Shown piece by piece: positions 13,034 to 20,910 of a stretch of DNA of 35,448 nt (position 1 is its first letter; every line of letters starts with the position of its first letter). The stretch lies in NCBI GenBank assembly GCA_016209205.1, contig JACQWQ010000142.1, positions 1 through 35,448 on the forward strand, given 5' to 3'. The position numbers and the translations under genes were made by a program. The notes under the pieces were generated by a model. The model searched no databases. It was not told where the DNA came from and saw only the letters and a program-made list of their open reading frames with translations. Source of the DNA: Chloroflexota bacterium (lineage in GTDB: Bacteria; Chloroflexota; Anaerolineae; UBA4142; SHND01).

Positions 13034-14989
13034 ATGTCGAAAAAACAAAAACATCACACCCCTCATCCGGCGCGCGGTCCTTTGCCGCGCCGCGCGCTCG
13101 TCACGTTACAGGACGCGGCGTGGCTCAGCGAGCGCCACGAGTACGCTACGGCGCGCGAAAAACTCGAAACGCTTAACAAACAATTTCCCCATCACCCGGA
13201 TATTTTAATTCCCCTGTTAGATGTCCTGTACGATCTCAAAGACATGCCCACGTACCAAAATGTCGTCGAAGAACTGGTGGACCTCGTGCCCGACAATCCC
13301 GATCTGCTGCTGAATTTGGCGGGCAGTTATGCGACCAACTTGCGTCCTGTGTCGGCGTTGTATGCGTTTCGCAAATTCGTCTCGTTGTACCCCAACCACC
13401 CGCGCGCCGCCGAGGTGCGCCGGACCGCCGCGGACCTCGAAGCAGAGCTCCCTAAAATTCTCGCCGACGTTCAGCTCACCGGTCCCGACGCGGACCGCGC
13501 CGCGATTTTACACGAACGTTCCCTAGCATGGATGGAGCAAGGCGAGCACAAACGCGCGCGGCGTGTGATTGACGAGCTGTCGAACCTGAAACCCGATTTC
13601 ATTCCCGCGCTCAACAATTCCAGCAATCTCTACTATGTCGAAGGCGATCTGGCGCGCGCCGCCGAAACCGCGCAGCGGGTGCTCGACCGCGAACCGGAGA
13701 ACATCCAAGCCCTGTCGAACCTCACGCGCTTTTTGTGTTTGCAAGGACGCGTCGCAGACGCGCAAGCGCTCGCGGTGAAACTCAAAGCGGTCGAATCGGA
13801 ACGCCCGGATGCTGAAACGAAACAAGTCGAAGCGCTGGCAATGTTGGGCGACGACAAAGGCATTCTCCAAGTATTTGACCGCGCGGAAAAACGCGGGCGT
13901 TTGCGTGAGCCGCTGGTTTCGCCGATGCTGTTTCACGCGGCAGGCGTCGCCGCGCTCCGCCTGGGCGATGAAAAACGCGCGAAAAAATTGTGGCAGCGCG
14001 CGTTGGACCTTGCGCCCACGTACGCCATTTCACGCGCCAATTTGGACGATCTGAAAAAACCGGTGGGTGAGCGGCACGCGCCGTGGACCTTTACGCTTGC
14101 CGAATGGGTGCCAGGAAAAACGATCCGCGATCTGATCGCGCGTATCCAACCGGTCGCCAAACGCGGCGACGCGGCGTTGACGCAAGCGACCCAACGTTTC
14201 TTCCGTGACCATCCCGAGGTGCGCGGTTTGATTCCGCTGCTGCTCGACCGCGGTGATCCGGCAGGGCGCGAATTTGCCTTTCATTTGGCAATGTCGTTTG
14301 ACGCGCCCGAGATGAAAACAGCGCTGCGCGACTTTGCGTTGAGCGCGCGCGGGCCCGATGAATTGCGCATGCGCGCCTCGCAAGAGGCGTCGCGCGCGGG
14401 CTTGATTCCACCGGGCATGGCGCGGATGTATTTGAAAGGGCAGTGGCGCGAGGTTTTGCTGTTGGGCATGGAAATCCACAACGAGCCGGACACGGCGTTT
14501 CGCCCGGCGGTCCAAGAACTCTTTGAGCAAGCGTACGACCGGCTCTATGCCGGAGACGGCGCGGGTGCGGAAGCACTGCTGCGCCAAGCCGACGCGCTCG
14601 AGCCAAATCACCCAAGCATCCGGCACAATCTCGCGATGGCGTTAGAGGTGCAGGGACGCCGCGCCGAAGCCGAAGCGCTGATTCGGGAAAATTTTGCCCG
14701 ACACCCCGATTACCTGTTTGCGCGGTGTCTGCTGGCGCGGCTGGCAGCCCAAAGGAAACAGCTGGACGAAGCAAGGACTCTGCTCGAACCATTGCTGACA
14801 CAAAAACGTTTTCATTTTTCCGAATTCGCCGCGTACGCGATGGCGCAAATTGATTTGTTACTTGCTGAAGGCGCCGCCGATTCAGCGCGCTCGTGGTTTG
14901 AAATGTGGTCGTCGGCAGACCCCGAACATCCCCAATTGGATTCTTATCGCGCGCGCCTCAGCCCGCTCGGGCGCTTCATGCGGCGATAA
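13034..14989 (+). CDS. Large TPR-repeat protein
   Basis: A 651-residue protein made largely of tetratricopeptide-type helical pairs, clearest at about residues 25-125 (EYATAREKLETLNKQFPHHP), 165-240 (GEHKRARRVIDELSNLKPDF, GDLARAAETAQRVLDREPEN) and 495-600 (GDGAGAEALLRQADALEPNH, GRRAEAEALIRENFARHPDY). There is no signal peptide or membrane segment, so it is probably a cytoplasmic scaffold. I recognise no catalytic domain. The start has no strong ribosome site; an upstream in-frame start is not evident. It ends inside a long bidirectional terminator shared with the convergent hydrolase copy. Confidence 0.85.
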   Translation: MSKKQKHHTPHPARGPLPRRALVTLQDAAWLSERHEYATAREKLETLNKQFPHHPDILIPLLDVLYDLKDMPTYQNVVEELVDLVPDNPDLLLNLAGSYATNLRPVSALYAFRKFVSLYPNHPRAAEVRRTAADLEAELPKILADVQLTGPDADRAAILHERSLAWMEQGEHKRARRVIDELSNLKPDFIPALNNSSNLYYVEGDLARAAETAQRVLDREPENIQALSNLTRFLCLQGRVADAQALAVKLKAVESERPDAETKQVEALAMLGDDKGILQVFDRAEKRGRLREPLVSPMLFHAAGVAALRLGDEKRAKKLWQRALDLAPTYAISRANLDDLKKPVGERHAPWTFTLAEWVPGKTIRDLIARIQPVAKRGDAALTQATQRFFRDHPEVRGLIPLLLDRGDPAGREFAFHLAMSFDAPEMKTALRDFALSARGPDELRMRASQEASRAGLIPPGMARMYLKGQWREVLLLGMEIHNEPDTAFRPAVQELFEQAYDRLYAGDGAGAEALLRQADALEPNHPSIRHNLAMALEVQGRRAEAEALIRENFARHPDYLFARCLLARLAAQRKQLDEARTLLEPLLTQKRFHFSEFAAYAMAQIDLLLAEGAADSARSWFEMWSSADPEHPQLDSYRARLSPLGRFMRR

Positions 14990-15031
14990 AAAGATGCCTC
15001 GTCCTTACAAGGACGAGGCATCTTTTTATCG
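14984..15031. terminator. Bidirectional intrinsic terminator
   Basis: A perfect 23-bp inverted repeat (14984-15006 and 15009-15031) with a 2-base loop, A-rich on one side and T-rich on the other, so it can terminate in both directions. It contains the stop codons of both convergent genes. Confidence 0.93.
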
Positions 15032-15824
15032 GACCGTTTTCAAATACCTGTCAAAAAACGCGACGACGCGTTGATTGAACAATGTCCATCCGCTGCCGAT
15101 AAAGGCGTGCGCCTGACGCGGGTATTCGTAGTATTCGACGTACTTGGACTGCGCTTTTAATTCGTCACGAATCGCTTGCGACCACTCGGGCGGCGTCGTC
15201 CTGTCAATCTGTCCGACATGAATCTGCACGGGCGCGGTCACATATTTGAAAAAATTGATCGGCGAAAGCTCCTGCACCAACTGCGGATTGCGCGTCCAAT
15301 AAAAATACGAATCATACAAATCCGCGTCGTCCGTTCCTGTCGCGCCTGCCAACCCGCCCGTAAAACGCCGCACGCGCACATCCGCGCTCGTCGGCGCATA
15401 CAACACGTGTGCTTTGATTAACGGACTCACGACCATCGCGCGTGTCGTCACGCCCCCCCCCAGCGAGTGTCCCCACATACCAATCGCGCGCGGATTCGCG
15501 TACGGCAGCGACTTGACCGAAGCTGCCGGGGTACGTGCGCGCGCGCAATCCTTCAATCGTCGCGGCGATCAAATCGGGATGCGGCGTCGGCGTTTGTGTT
15601 GGGGTCGGCGTATTCGTACGCGTGGGCGTCAATGTTGGGGATTGCGTGGGCGTCAACGTCGGCGTAAATGTCGGTGTGTAGAGACGTTTCGGTGAAACGT
15701 CTGTTGCTGTCGTCGCAAGCACCGCCGCGCGCGTCGGCGTCATTTCCGGCGTCGGCGTCGCGCACGCCATCAGCATCGCCGGAAACAATGCGCCCATGAT
15801 GAGAAAACGAGCTGCGGATTGCAT
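15026..15824 (-). pseudogene. Alpha/beta-hydrolase lipoprotein, internal deletion and frameshift
   Basis: A decayed paralogue of the hydrolase at 15954-17006. The first part has a lipoprotein signal (MQSAARFLIMG ... LMAC), a Thr/Pro linker and HPDLIAATIEGLRARTYPG, matching HPALVEATLPRLAARQYPG in the intact copy. The reading frame then shifts and resumes at ASVKSLPYANPRAIGMWGHS, matching ASLKRLAQVEPTRVGVWGHS, through to the C-terminus. About 110-115 residues (the oxyanion-hole strand HGYYDP region) are missing; the junction shows a shared GCAGC. The nucleophile elbow GHSLGGG and a late His (QAHAF) remain, but neither frame alone gives a full fold. A nine-G run (15453-15461) encodes the elbow glycines. 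A palindrome, AGACGTTTC-ggt-GAAACGTCT, sits in the linker (15682-15702). Confidence 0.83.
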
Positions 15825-15880
15825 CAGCACCTCTGGGTGAAGCGGAGCGCAACACAATCCAAAACTATTTCACTTTGTTT

Positions 15881-15938
15881 GACAGGATTTTCTAAATTTG
15901 TTTTAGCACGTAATCCTGTTAATCCTGTTAATCCTGTC
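15881..15938. repeat. GACAGGATT / AATCCTGTT repeat cluster
   Basis: GACAGGATT at 15881 and three AATCCTGTT-type units at 15912-15938 in the opposite sense, between the hydrolase gene and its decayed copy. Confidence 0.75.
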
Positions 15939-15953
15939 CAATTCGGATCATGT

Positions 15954-17006
15954 CTATTTCATACTTCGCTGCAAGAACCCCAACACGCGCGAAAACATCA
16001 CCTTTTGCATGTCCCCTTGAATGACATGCCCCTGGCCCGGATATTCAAAATACTCGACTGCTTTGTTTGCCAGCTTCAAATCATTGCGGATGGTTTTTGC
16101 CCACAAGACCTGCTGGTCGTCGTCCGCCAGCCCAATGTGAATACTGACCGGCGCAGTGACGCGCTCGAAATAATGGATCGGCGACAGTTCGCGCAGCAAT
16201 TTCTCATCATTCACCGAAAGCAGCACCGATTCCGCGAGTTCGGTCGTCACACCAATCGGTTCGCCGCTGAACGGGTCGAGCACCAAATCGGCATTGTCGC
16301 CGCTGATCGGCGCATACAACACGACCGCGCGAAACAGGTCGTTTACCACCATTGCGCGCGTCGCCAGCCCGCCGCCCATCGAATGTCCCCACACCCCGAC
16401 GCGCGTGGGCTCAACTTGCGCGAGCCGTTTCAGCGACGCGCCCGCGTTCAACACATCCACGATGTATCCGCTCAAGTACAAATTTTGCGCATGTTCCGAC
16501 TCGCCATAACCGCGCAAATCCGGCGCAAAAGTGACATACCCTTGACGCGCCAAAACATCCGCCATCGTCGTCGTGCCCGCGCCGCTGACAAATTGCGCAG
16601 GATCATAGTAACCATGTACCAACACCACCGCGGGAAACGACCCCTGCCCGAGCGGCACGTTCATAATACCGCTCACCTTGAGGTTGTCGGAAAGGTACGT
16701 CACCAGCGCTTGCGTGTACGTGTCGGTGACGGTCAGTACGCGCGTCGTGGTGATTTCACTGCCCGGATATTGACGCGCGGCGAGGCGCGGCAGCGTCGCT
16801 TCGACCAGCGCGGGATGGAGCGTCGGCGTTGCGGCTGGGGTGGCGGTTAATTGCGCGAGCGCGGTCGCTTGCGGCGCAGTGGTCGCGCTGGATAATGCTG
16901 TGGGGATTGGGATTGCTGCGGTGGGCGTGGGAGTCGGATTCGCCGCGCAGCCGCCCACCAGTATGAGCAACAGCCCAATCGCGCCGTGCACAAGAAAATT
17001 GTTCAA
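15954..17006 (-). CDS. Alpha/beta-hydrolase lipoprotein (dienelactone hydrolase-like)
   Basis: A 350-residue lipoprotein: hydrophobic leader with lipobox LVGGC, Thr/Pro/Ala linker (about 22-65), then an alpha/beta-hydrolase domain. The oxyanion region is VVLVHGYYDP, the nucleophile elbow GVWGHSMGGG, the acid is in HIGLADDD, and the His in YPGQGH. Such enzymes hydrolyse esters or peptides; the substrate is unknown. It would be anchored outside the cytoplasmic membrane. The start is TTG at 17006, overlapping the TGA stop of the upstream PPOX gene, so translation is probably coupled; a GTG five codons later is an alternative. It is the intact member of a tandem pair, the other being the broken copy at 15026-15824. 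Confidence 0.85.
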   Translation of the reverse strand: MNNFLVHGAIGLLLILVGGCAANPTPTPTAAIPIPTALSSATTAPQATALAQLTATPAATPTLHPALVEATLPRLAARQYPGSEITTTRVLTVTDTYTQALVTYLSDNLKVSGIMNVPLGQGSFPAVVLVHGYYDPAQFVSGAGTTTMADVLARQGYVTFAPDLRGYGESEHAQNLYLSGYIVDVLNAGASLKRLAQVEPTRVGVWGHSMGGGLATRAMVVNDLFRAVVLYAPISGDNADLVLDPFSGEPIGVTTELAESVLLSVNDEKLLRELSPIHYFERVTAPVSIHIGLADDDQQVLWAKTIRNDLKLANKAVEYFEYPGQGHVIQGDMQKVMFSRVLGFLQRSMK

Positions 17007-17398
17007 TGGGCTGACATTCTTTCCGGCAAGATTTTGTACGTCACGCGCACCTGACCCGGCGGGCGCGCGAATTCGTACTTGCCGCGATATTTTTCATTCA
17101 ACGCACAAATCATCTCGTATCCGCCCACTTCGGTCTCTTCGACCACGCGCCCGCGCACGAGCAGATAATGGTACGGATCCGCGCCAGTTATCGTCATGGC
17201 AACCATCGGATGCTTTTTGAGAATCTTGTCTTTGACGCGCCCGCGCGCCGTATTGATGATAATATGCGTGCCGTCCCAATCGAACCATACGGGCGTCACT
17301 TGCGGCGTGCCGTCCGCCATCGTCAGCGCAAGATACGCAAACGCTTTTGCCTCGCGGGACAAAAGCGCTAGTTCCGCGTTTGAAAGTTGAATCGTCAT
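17003..17398 (-). CDS. PPOX-class flavin/F420-dependent oxidoreductase
   Basis: A 131-residue split-barrel protein of the pyridoxamine-5'-phosphate-oxidase superfamily, Rv1155-like. Signatures are AYLALTMADGTPQVTPVWFDWDG, IINTARGRVKDKILKKHP and a RPPGQVRVTYKILPERM end. Members bind FMN or the deazaflavin F420 and reduce small molecules; the cofactor cannot be told from sequence alone. The start at 17398 has an excellent GAGGAGAAT site lying directly after the upstream CAP gene stop, and its own stop overlaps the TTG of the hydrolase gene, making a compact operon. It lacks the signal peptides of its neighbours, so it is the only cytoplasmic member. Confidence 0.85.
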   Translation of the reverse strand: MTIQLSNAELALLSREAKAFAYLALTMADGTPQVTPVWFDWDGTHIIINTARGRVKDKILKKHPMVAMTITGADPYHYLLVRGRVVEETEVGGYEMICALNEKYRGKYEFARPPGQVRVTYKILPERMSAH

Positions 17399-17405
17399 AT
17401 TCTCC

Positions 17406-18116
17406 TCAATCCGAAAAAATTTGGGTCGCCACAATGCGCGTGCCGTCCGGCGAAATTGCCAGCGCAATGCCTGTGCGCTTGAAATTCGCGCTCAAGATAT
17501 TGTCACGATGCCCGGGACTCGCCAGCCAGCGGTTGACAAATTCCTCTGCTACTGCGCGCGCGGGATGCGCCGTCGTAACCGGCGCGCTGTTCGGCTTGCT
17601 ATACCGCACCTCGACCAGGTTTTCGCCGATCCAACTAAAATGGAATGCCGCAGCGGTCAATGCGTTTTCATACAACACATCGCCGTTCACCGGATCTGTG
17701 TGCGAAAAATAATTGCGCTGAATCAGATCCTCACTGCGCGCTCGCGCCACCGCATTGAGCGTTGCATCGAACGTGAGCGGTGACAAATTCTGTGCGCGCC
17801 GCGCCGCGTTCACGCCGTCCAACACCGTCTGCGCCGCCACTTGATGCCATTCGCTTTGAGCACTCGCGGCGGTTGGCGCGACGGTGAGCGTCGGTGGTAT
17901 AACGCGTGTCGTAGTAGACGGCGCGCGTACGGTCCGCGTACGCGTGGGCGATGCGCTGGGCTGCCGCGTTTGCGAGCGCGTCGGCGTCAGGACCTGCGTT
18001 ATACGCGTTGGCGTGAGCGGCTTGGGCGTAATTACTGACGCGACAGCGTCACATCCCATCACCGCAGTCAACAAGCCAAACCATATCGCGCCGACCAGAA
18101 AAAATTTTCGGTGCAT
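17406..18116 (-). CDS. CAP/SCP-domain lipoprotein
   Basis: A 236-residue protein with a lipobox (TAVMGC), a Thr/Arg/Pro-rich linker (about 30-85) and a CAP domain (about 95-235): VNAARRAQNLSPLTFDATLNAVARARSEDL, NYFSHTDP, the GENL motif and HRDNILSANFKRTGIA. CAP proteins (PR-1/SCP/YkwD type) are secreted and have varied, mostly unknown roles; the conserved His and Glu residues are present. It is the second of two tandem CAP genes, 12 bp after the first. Its last 43 coding bases match those of the LysM-CAP gene at 42 of 43 positions, although the domains otherwise differ. Confidence 0.88.
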   Translation of the reverse strand: MHRKFFLVGAIWFGLLTAVMGCDAVASVITPKPLTPTRITQVLTPTRSQTRQPSASPTRTRTVRAPSTTTRVIPPTLTVAPTAASAQSEWHQVAAQTVLDGVNAARRAQNLSPLTFDATLNAVARARSEDLIQRNYFSHTDPVNGDVLYENALTAAAFHFSWIGENLVEVRYSKPNSAPVTTAHPARAVAEEFVNRWLASPGHRDNILSANFKRTGIALAISPDGTRIVATQIFSD

Positions 18117-18128
18117 GGCTGCGCGCTT

Positions 18129-18935
18129 TCAATCCGAAAAAATTTGCGTCGCCACAATGCGCGTGCCGTCCACCGCAACGCCGAGCGCGATGCCGGTCTT
18201 GCGAAAATGCGGGTTGAGGATATTTTCGCGATGTTCGGCGCTGTTGATCCAACCGATCACAAACTGGTTGGCGATCTCACTCGCGCCGTAACGCGCGTAC
18301 ACCGTCAAACCCGTCGGGACGAGGGAACCTTGATTCTTGATTTCGGCGATATTTTCGCCTGCAAATAAAAAGCGGTATTGCTTGGCGCGAATCAAATCCT
18401 GAAATACCACACTGTCGCGTTCCGGGTCTTGATGTGAAAAATACGCGCGGCGAATCATATCGTTGCCGCGCGCCTGGGCGATTTCCGCCAGCCGCGCATC
18501 GAACACGAGCTGCGGCAGGTTGCGCGTCGCGCGTTCGTGATTGATGCCGCGTTGAATCAACTGCACCACCGCGTTGATCTTTTCATTCGGCGCGGCAGGC
18601 ACGTTCGGCGCGGGCGTAATCGGCGGGCTGGCCGCTTGCGCCAGGCGTCCGAACCACTTGTCAATGCCGGCATCGCCGGTGTTCGGAATGACCAGCTCGG
18701 TACCCGGCGCTGGATTTTCCGGGTCTACCGCCAGCGCGGGATAACGATCCTGATTCGCCGCGATCAAATCGCTCAAGGTCACATCGTACTTGAGCGCAAT
18801 GTCGGGTAGTGAATCACCGGGCTGCACGGTATACGTTTGCGCGGCGGCGCAGCCGAACAAACCAAGCGTCACCAACAGGAGCACACTTGATATAATGTAG
18901 CGGAACACAGAACGTTTTGGGGAAAATTTCGTCAT
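18129..18935 (-). CDS. LysM-CAP domain lipoprotein
   Basis: A 268-residue exported protein: signal with lipobox (LGLFGC), a LysM repeat (TYTVQPGDSLPDIALKYDVT, about 35-85) that should hold it on peptidoglycan, an Ala/Pro linker, and a CAP domain (about 125-268; FSHQDPERD, GENIAEI, HRENILNPHFRKTGIAL). It is probably a cell-wall-attached CAP protein like YkwD. The start is uncertain: the ATG at 18935 gives the best signal peptide, while 18947 is only nine bases after a TATACT that could be its -10, implying an almost leaderless message. It heads the minus-strand cluster with CAP, PPOX and hydrolase genes. Confidence 0.85.
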   Translation of the reverse strand: MTKFSPKRSVFRYIISSVLLLVTLGLFGCAAAQTYTVQPGDSLPDIALKYDVTLSDLIAANQDRYPALAVDPENPAPGTELVIPNTGDAGIDKWFGRLAQAASPPITPAPNVPAAPNEKINAVVQLIQRGINHERATRNLPQLVFDARLAEIAQARGNDMIRRAYFSHQDPERDSVVFQDLIRAKQYRFLFAGENIAEIKNQGSLVPTGLTVYARYGASEIANQFVIGWINSAEHRENILNPHFRKTGIALGVAVDGTRIVATQIFSD

Positions 18936-18973
18936 CTCGCAATTCATCGCAGTATACTCAAGGAGCATAAACC

Positions 18974-19291
18974 ATGGAATGGATACTTTTGTTGTTCGCA
19001 ATCCTCGTCGAGGTCGCGGGTACATCCCTTCTGAAACTTTCCGATGGCATGCGCAATCTTGTGCCCGCCGTCGGCTCGATGGTCTTGTACTTGATCAGTC
19101 TCGGACTGCTCGCGCTTTCGCTCAACAAAATTGACGTGAGCGTCGCCTATGCGATTTGGTCAGGACTCGGCACTGCACTCATCGTGCTCATCAGCATTCT
19201 CTTTTTGGGTGAAAGCATAACCTGGGCGAGATTTTTGTTTATCGCGCTCATCGTCATCGGCGCGGTGGGATTGAATTTGACGGGAGAATGA
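18974..19291 (+). CDS. Small multidrug resistance (SMR) transporter
   Basis: A 105-residue, four-helix membrane protein of the SMR family, which exchanges protons for cationic drugs or guanidinium-like compounds as a dimer. The essential membrane Glu is E13 (AILVEVAGT). The third helix has the family signature VAYAIWSGLGTAL followed by LGESIT. The sequence leans toward the multidrug EmrE type more than the Gdx/SugE type, but the substrate cannot be fixed. The AAGGAG ribosome site is 8 bases before the ATG. The gene stands alone, divergent from the LysM-CAP gene. Confidence 0.92.
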   Translation: MEWILLLFAILVEVAGTSLLKLSDGMRNLVPAVGSMVLYLISLGLLALSLNKIDVSVAYAIWSGLGTALIVLISILFLGESITWARFLFIALIVIGAVGLNLTGE

Positions 19292-19360
19292 GAAAATAGG
19301 GAAATGAGGGAAATACGGGAACAGTGATTTCCTGTATTTCCTTTAGTTCCCTCCAGGCTC

Positions 19361-19912
19361 TTACACCGAGATTGTCCCTTCCAACATCGCATACCAATTT
19401 CCACCGAGATGATGCAGCGGTTTCACACTTTCGTCCGCGAGCGTCCACCGTTCGCCGTCAAACGCGAGTTCGTCCGCCGACGCCGCGACGATTTCGGCAA
19501 GGAACAGGATGTGATTTCCGGCGCGGATTGTATCTACCACGCCGCACTCGAGATGTCCGATGCACTCGACGATGAGCGGCGCGTTCACCTGTTTCGCTTC
19601 GTATAAATTCAATTTCGTCAAAACGAATTTATCTATATCCGCGCCCGATACCTCGCCGATTTTTTTCACCTGTTCTGCGCGTGGGCGCGGCGGAATGTTC
19701 AGCGCGAATTGCCCGCTCTTTTGGATCAAATCGTGCGTGAACCGCGCGGGATGCACCGCGAGCGCGACCATCGGCGGGTCGTTGCTGACATTCGTCACCC
19801 ACGCGGCAACCATCACGTTCGCCTTGTTCTTGTGTTTCGCGGTGACGAGGGCGATGGGTCCCGGTTGGAGGAGTCGGCTCGCGCGCGCGAGGTCAATCTC
19901 AATCTTGGACAC
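19361..19912 (-). CDS. Flavin reductase-like FMN-binding protein
   Basis: A 183-residue protein of the flavin-reductase/DIM6 split-barrel family. Signatures are LLQPGPIALVTAKHKNKANVMVAAWVTNVSNDPPMVALAV, FALNIP, a GADIDKFVLTKL block and ECGVVDTIRAGNHILFLAEI. Such proteins bind FMN and reduce flavins with NAD(P)H. The GTG at 19912 was chosen rather than the ATG at 19933: a TATAAT lies between the two, and a homologous 5' fragment at 26926-27033 starts exactly at the corresponding MSKI. The message would then be nearly leaderless. No partner oxygenase lies nearby. Confidence 0.87.
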   Translation of the reverse strand: MSKIEIDLARASRLLQPGPIALVTAKHKNKANVMVAAWVTNVSNDPPMVALAVHPARFTHDLIQKSGQFALNIPPRPRAEQVKKIGEVSGADIDKFVLTKLNLYEAKQVNAPLIVECIGHLECGVVDTIRAGNHILFLAEIVAASADELAFDGERWTLADESVKPLHHLGGNWYAMLEGTISV

Positions 19913-20070
19913 GGTCGGGAAAATTATACACACATTTGCCGATTCCGCACACGAACCTCACCATCCCAGCTCCCGCAAACCTCCACGCCCTGCAAAAAAA
20001 AACTTCGAGGTTCTTGGGAACCTCGCAAGTTCATCATACGCGCCCGCGCAGAAATGAACAAAACCAAAAA

Positions 20071-20229
20071 GACCCTTGCAGTCTGTCACAGTACATCACA
20101 GATTGGGCTGTCTTTGCGAGGAGCGGTTTTTGCGACGAAGCAATCTCCCTTTGATTCGCGTTGAGATTGCTTCGCAAAGACGGCTCGCAATGACAAATTG
20201 TGATGTACTGTGTCAGACACGAAAGGGTC
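20071..20229. mobile_element. 159-bp MITE-like inverted-repeat element
   Basis: GTCTGTCACAGTACATCACA (20081-20100) matches, with one mismatch, the inverse of TGTGATGTACTGTGTCAGAC (20199-20218), and GACCCTT/AAGGGTC extends the ends. Inside are GAAGCAATCTC and its inverted partner GAGATTGCTTCG, a widespread palindromic repeat type. No transposase is encoded. It lies in the gap 19934-20303, which has no gene I can support. Confidence 0.75.
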
Positions 20230-20303
20230 TTGGAGTTGAGAGAGGGAAAGGGAGGGAGCTTGCTTGTCTGTGAGCGGCGAACCTTATGCTATCGCCGACC
20301 CGC

Positions 20304-20789
20304 TCAGTCCACGTGAATCTGCCCGGTGTAAATGTCCAGGATCTCGGTCTCGGTTTCGGTCACGGAGACAAGGACCCCTTCCAGTTTTCCGCTGCCGTGG
20401 AGCTTGGCATAGCCCTTGGTGCCCTCGAGTACGTTCCAGTCGCCCACATCCGAGAAGGGAAAGAACTTGAGGCGCACCTGGAGGTTCAGAGTAAAGCTCC
20501 CGCTCCCGTCCTCGCAGGTGAACAGCTTGCGGATGTGAAAGTTTATACGTGAGCCACTATGGTACCCGGATGCCTGTCCCATGATATCGCGCATCTCTCC
20601 GCGCGAGCAAATGAGACCTGCATCAACTGACGGTCCCGAGGCATTGAACGGACCATAGGAGCACGACTGATTCTCCGGACAGGTGGCTTCGACCTCGATT
20701 CTCACATCTGACGGTGGCGTAGCTCCCACTGGTGTCGCCAGCACAAACAACATCGCGGCAGCGACGACGAGCATGACAAACCTGTGCAT
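20304..20789 (-). CDS. Secreted protein of unknown function
   Basis: A 161-residue protein with a clear signal peptide (MHRFVMLVVAAAMLFVLATPVGA) and no membrane anchor. The mature part has four Cys (CPENQSC, LIC, FTC) that could form disulfides, and beta-rich segments (INFHIRKLFTCEDGSGSFTLNLQVRL, GKLEGVLVSVTETETEILDIYTGQIHV), suggesting a small beta-barrel or sandwich. I do not recognise the family. The start has a strong GAGGAGGT site. It lies 110 bp downstream of the SGNH-like lipoprotein gene on the same strand, so the two may share a transcript. Confidence 0.8.
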   Translation of the reverse strand: MHRFVMLVVAAAMLFVLATPVGATPPSDVRIEVEATCPENQSCSYGPFNASGPSVDAGLICSRGEMRDIMGQASGYHSGSRINFHIRKLFTCEDGSGSFTLNLQVRLKFFPFSDVGDWNVLEGTKGYAKLHGSGKLEGVLVSVTETETEILDIYTGQIHVD

Positions 20790-20805
20790 TTCGTTACCTC
20801 CTCTT

Positions 20806-20910
20806 CATGTTCTTGCAGGAGTTGTATTCCTGCAACGGACAACATTTATTTTGGCGCGCATGTTCTTGCAAGAGTTGTACTCCTACAACGGTCGAGATTT
20901 ATTTTGGCGC
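20806..20910. repeat. Tandem ~52-bp duplication over the SGNH gene 3' end
   Basis: CATGTTCTTGCA(G/A)GAGTTGTA occurs at 20806 and 20859, each ending TTTATTTTGGCGC. The second copy contains the last codons and stop of the SGNH-like gene; the first repeats the same APK-stop end. The first unit has a TTGCAGGA/TCCTGCAA hairpin. Confidence 0.85.

Noticed and set aside
15819-16850. Long plus-strand reading frame opposite the hydrolase gene
   Set aside because: It is antisense to a convincing hydrolase, has no family features or ribosome site, and reflects GC-rich codon bias.
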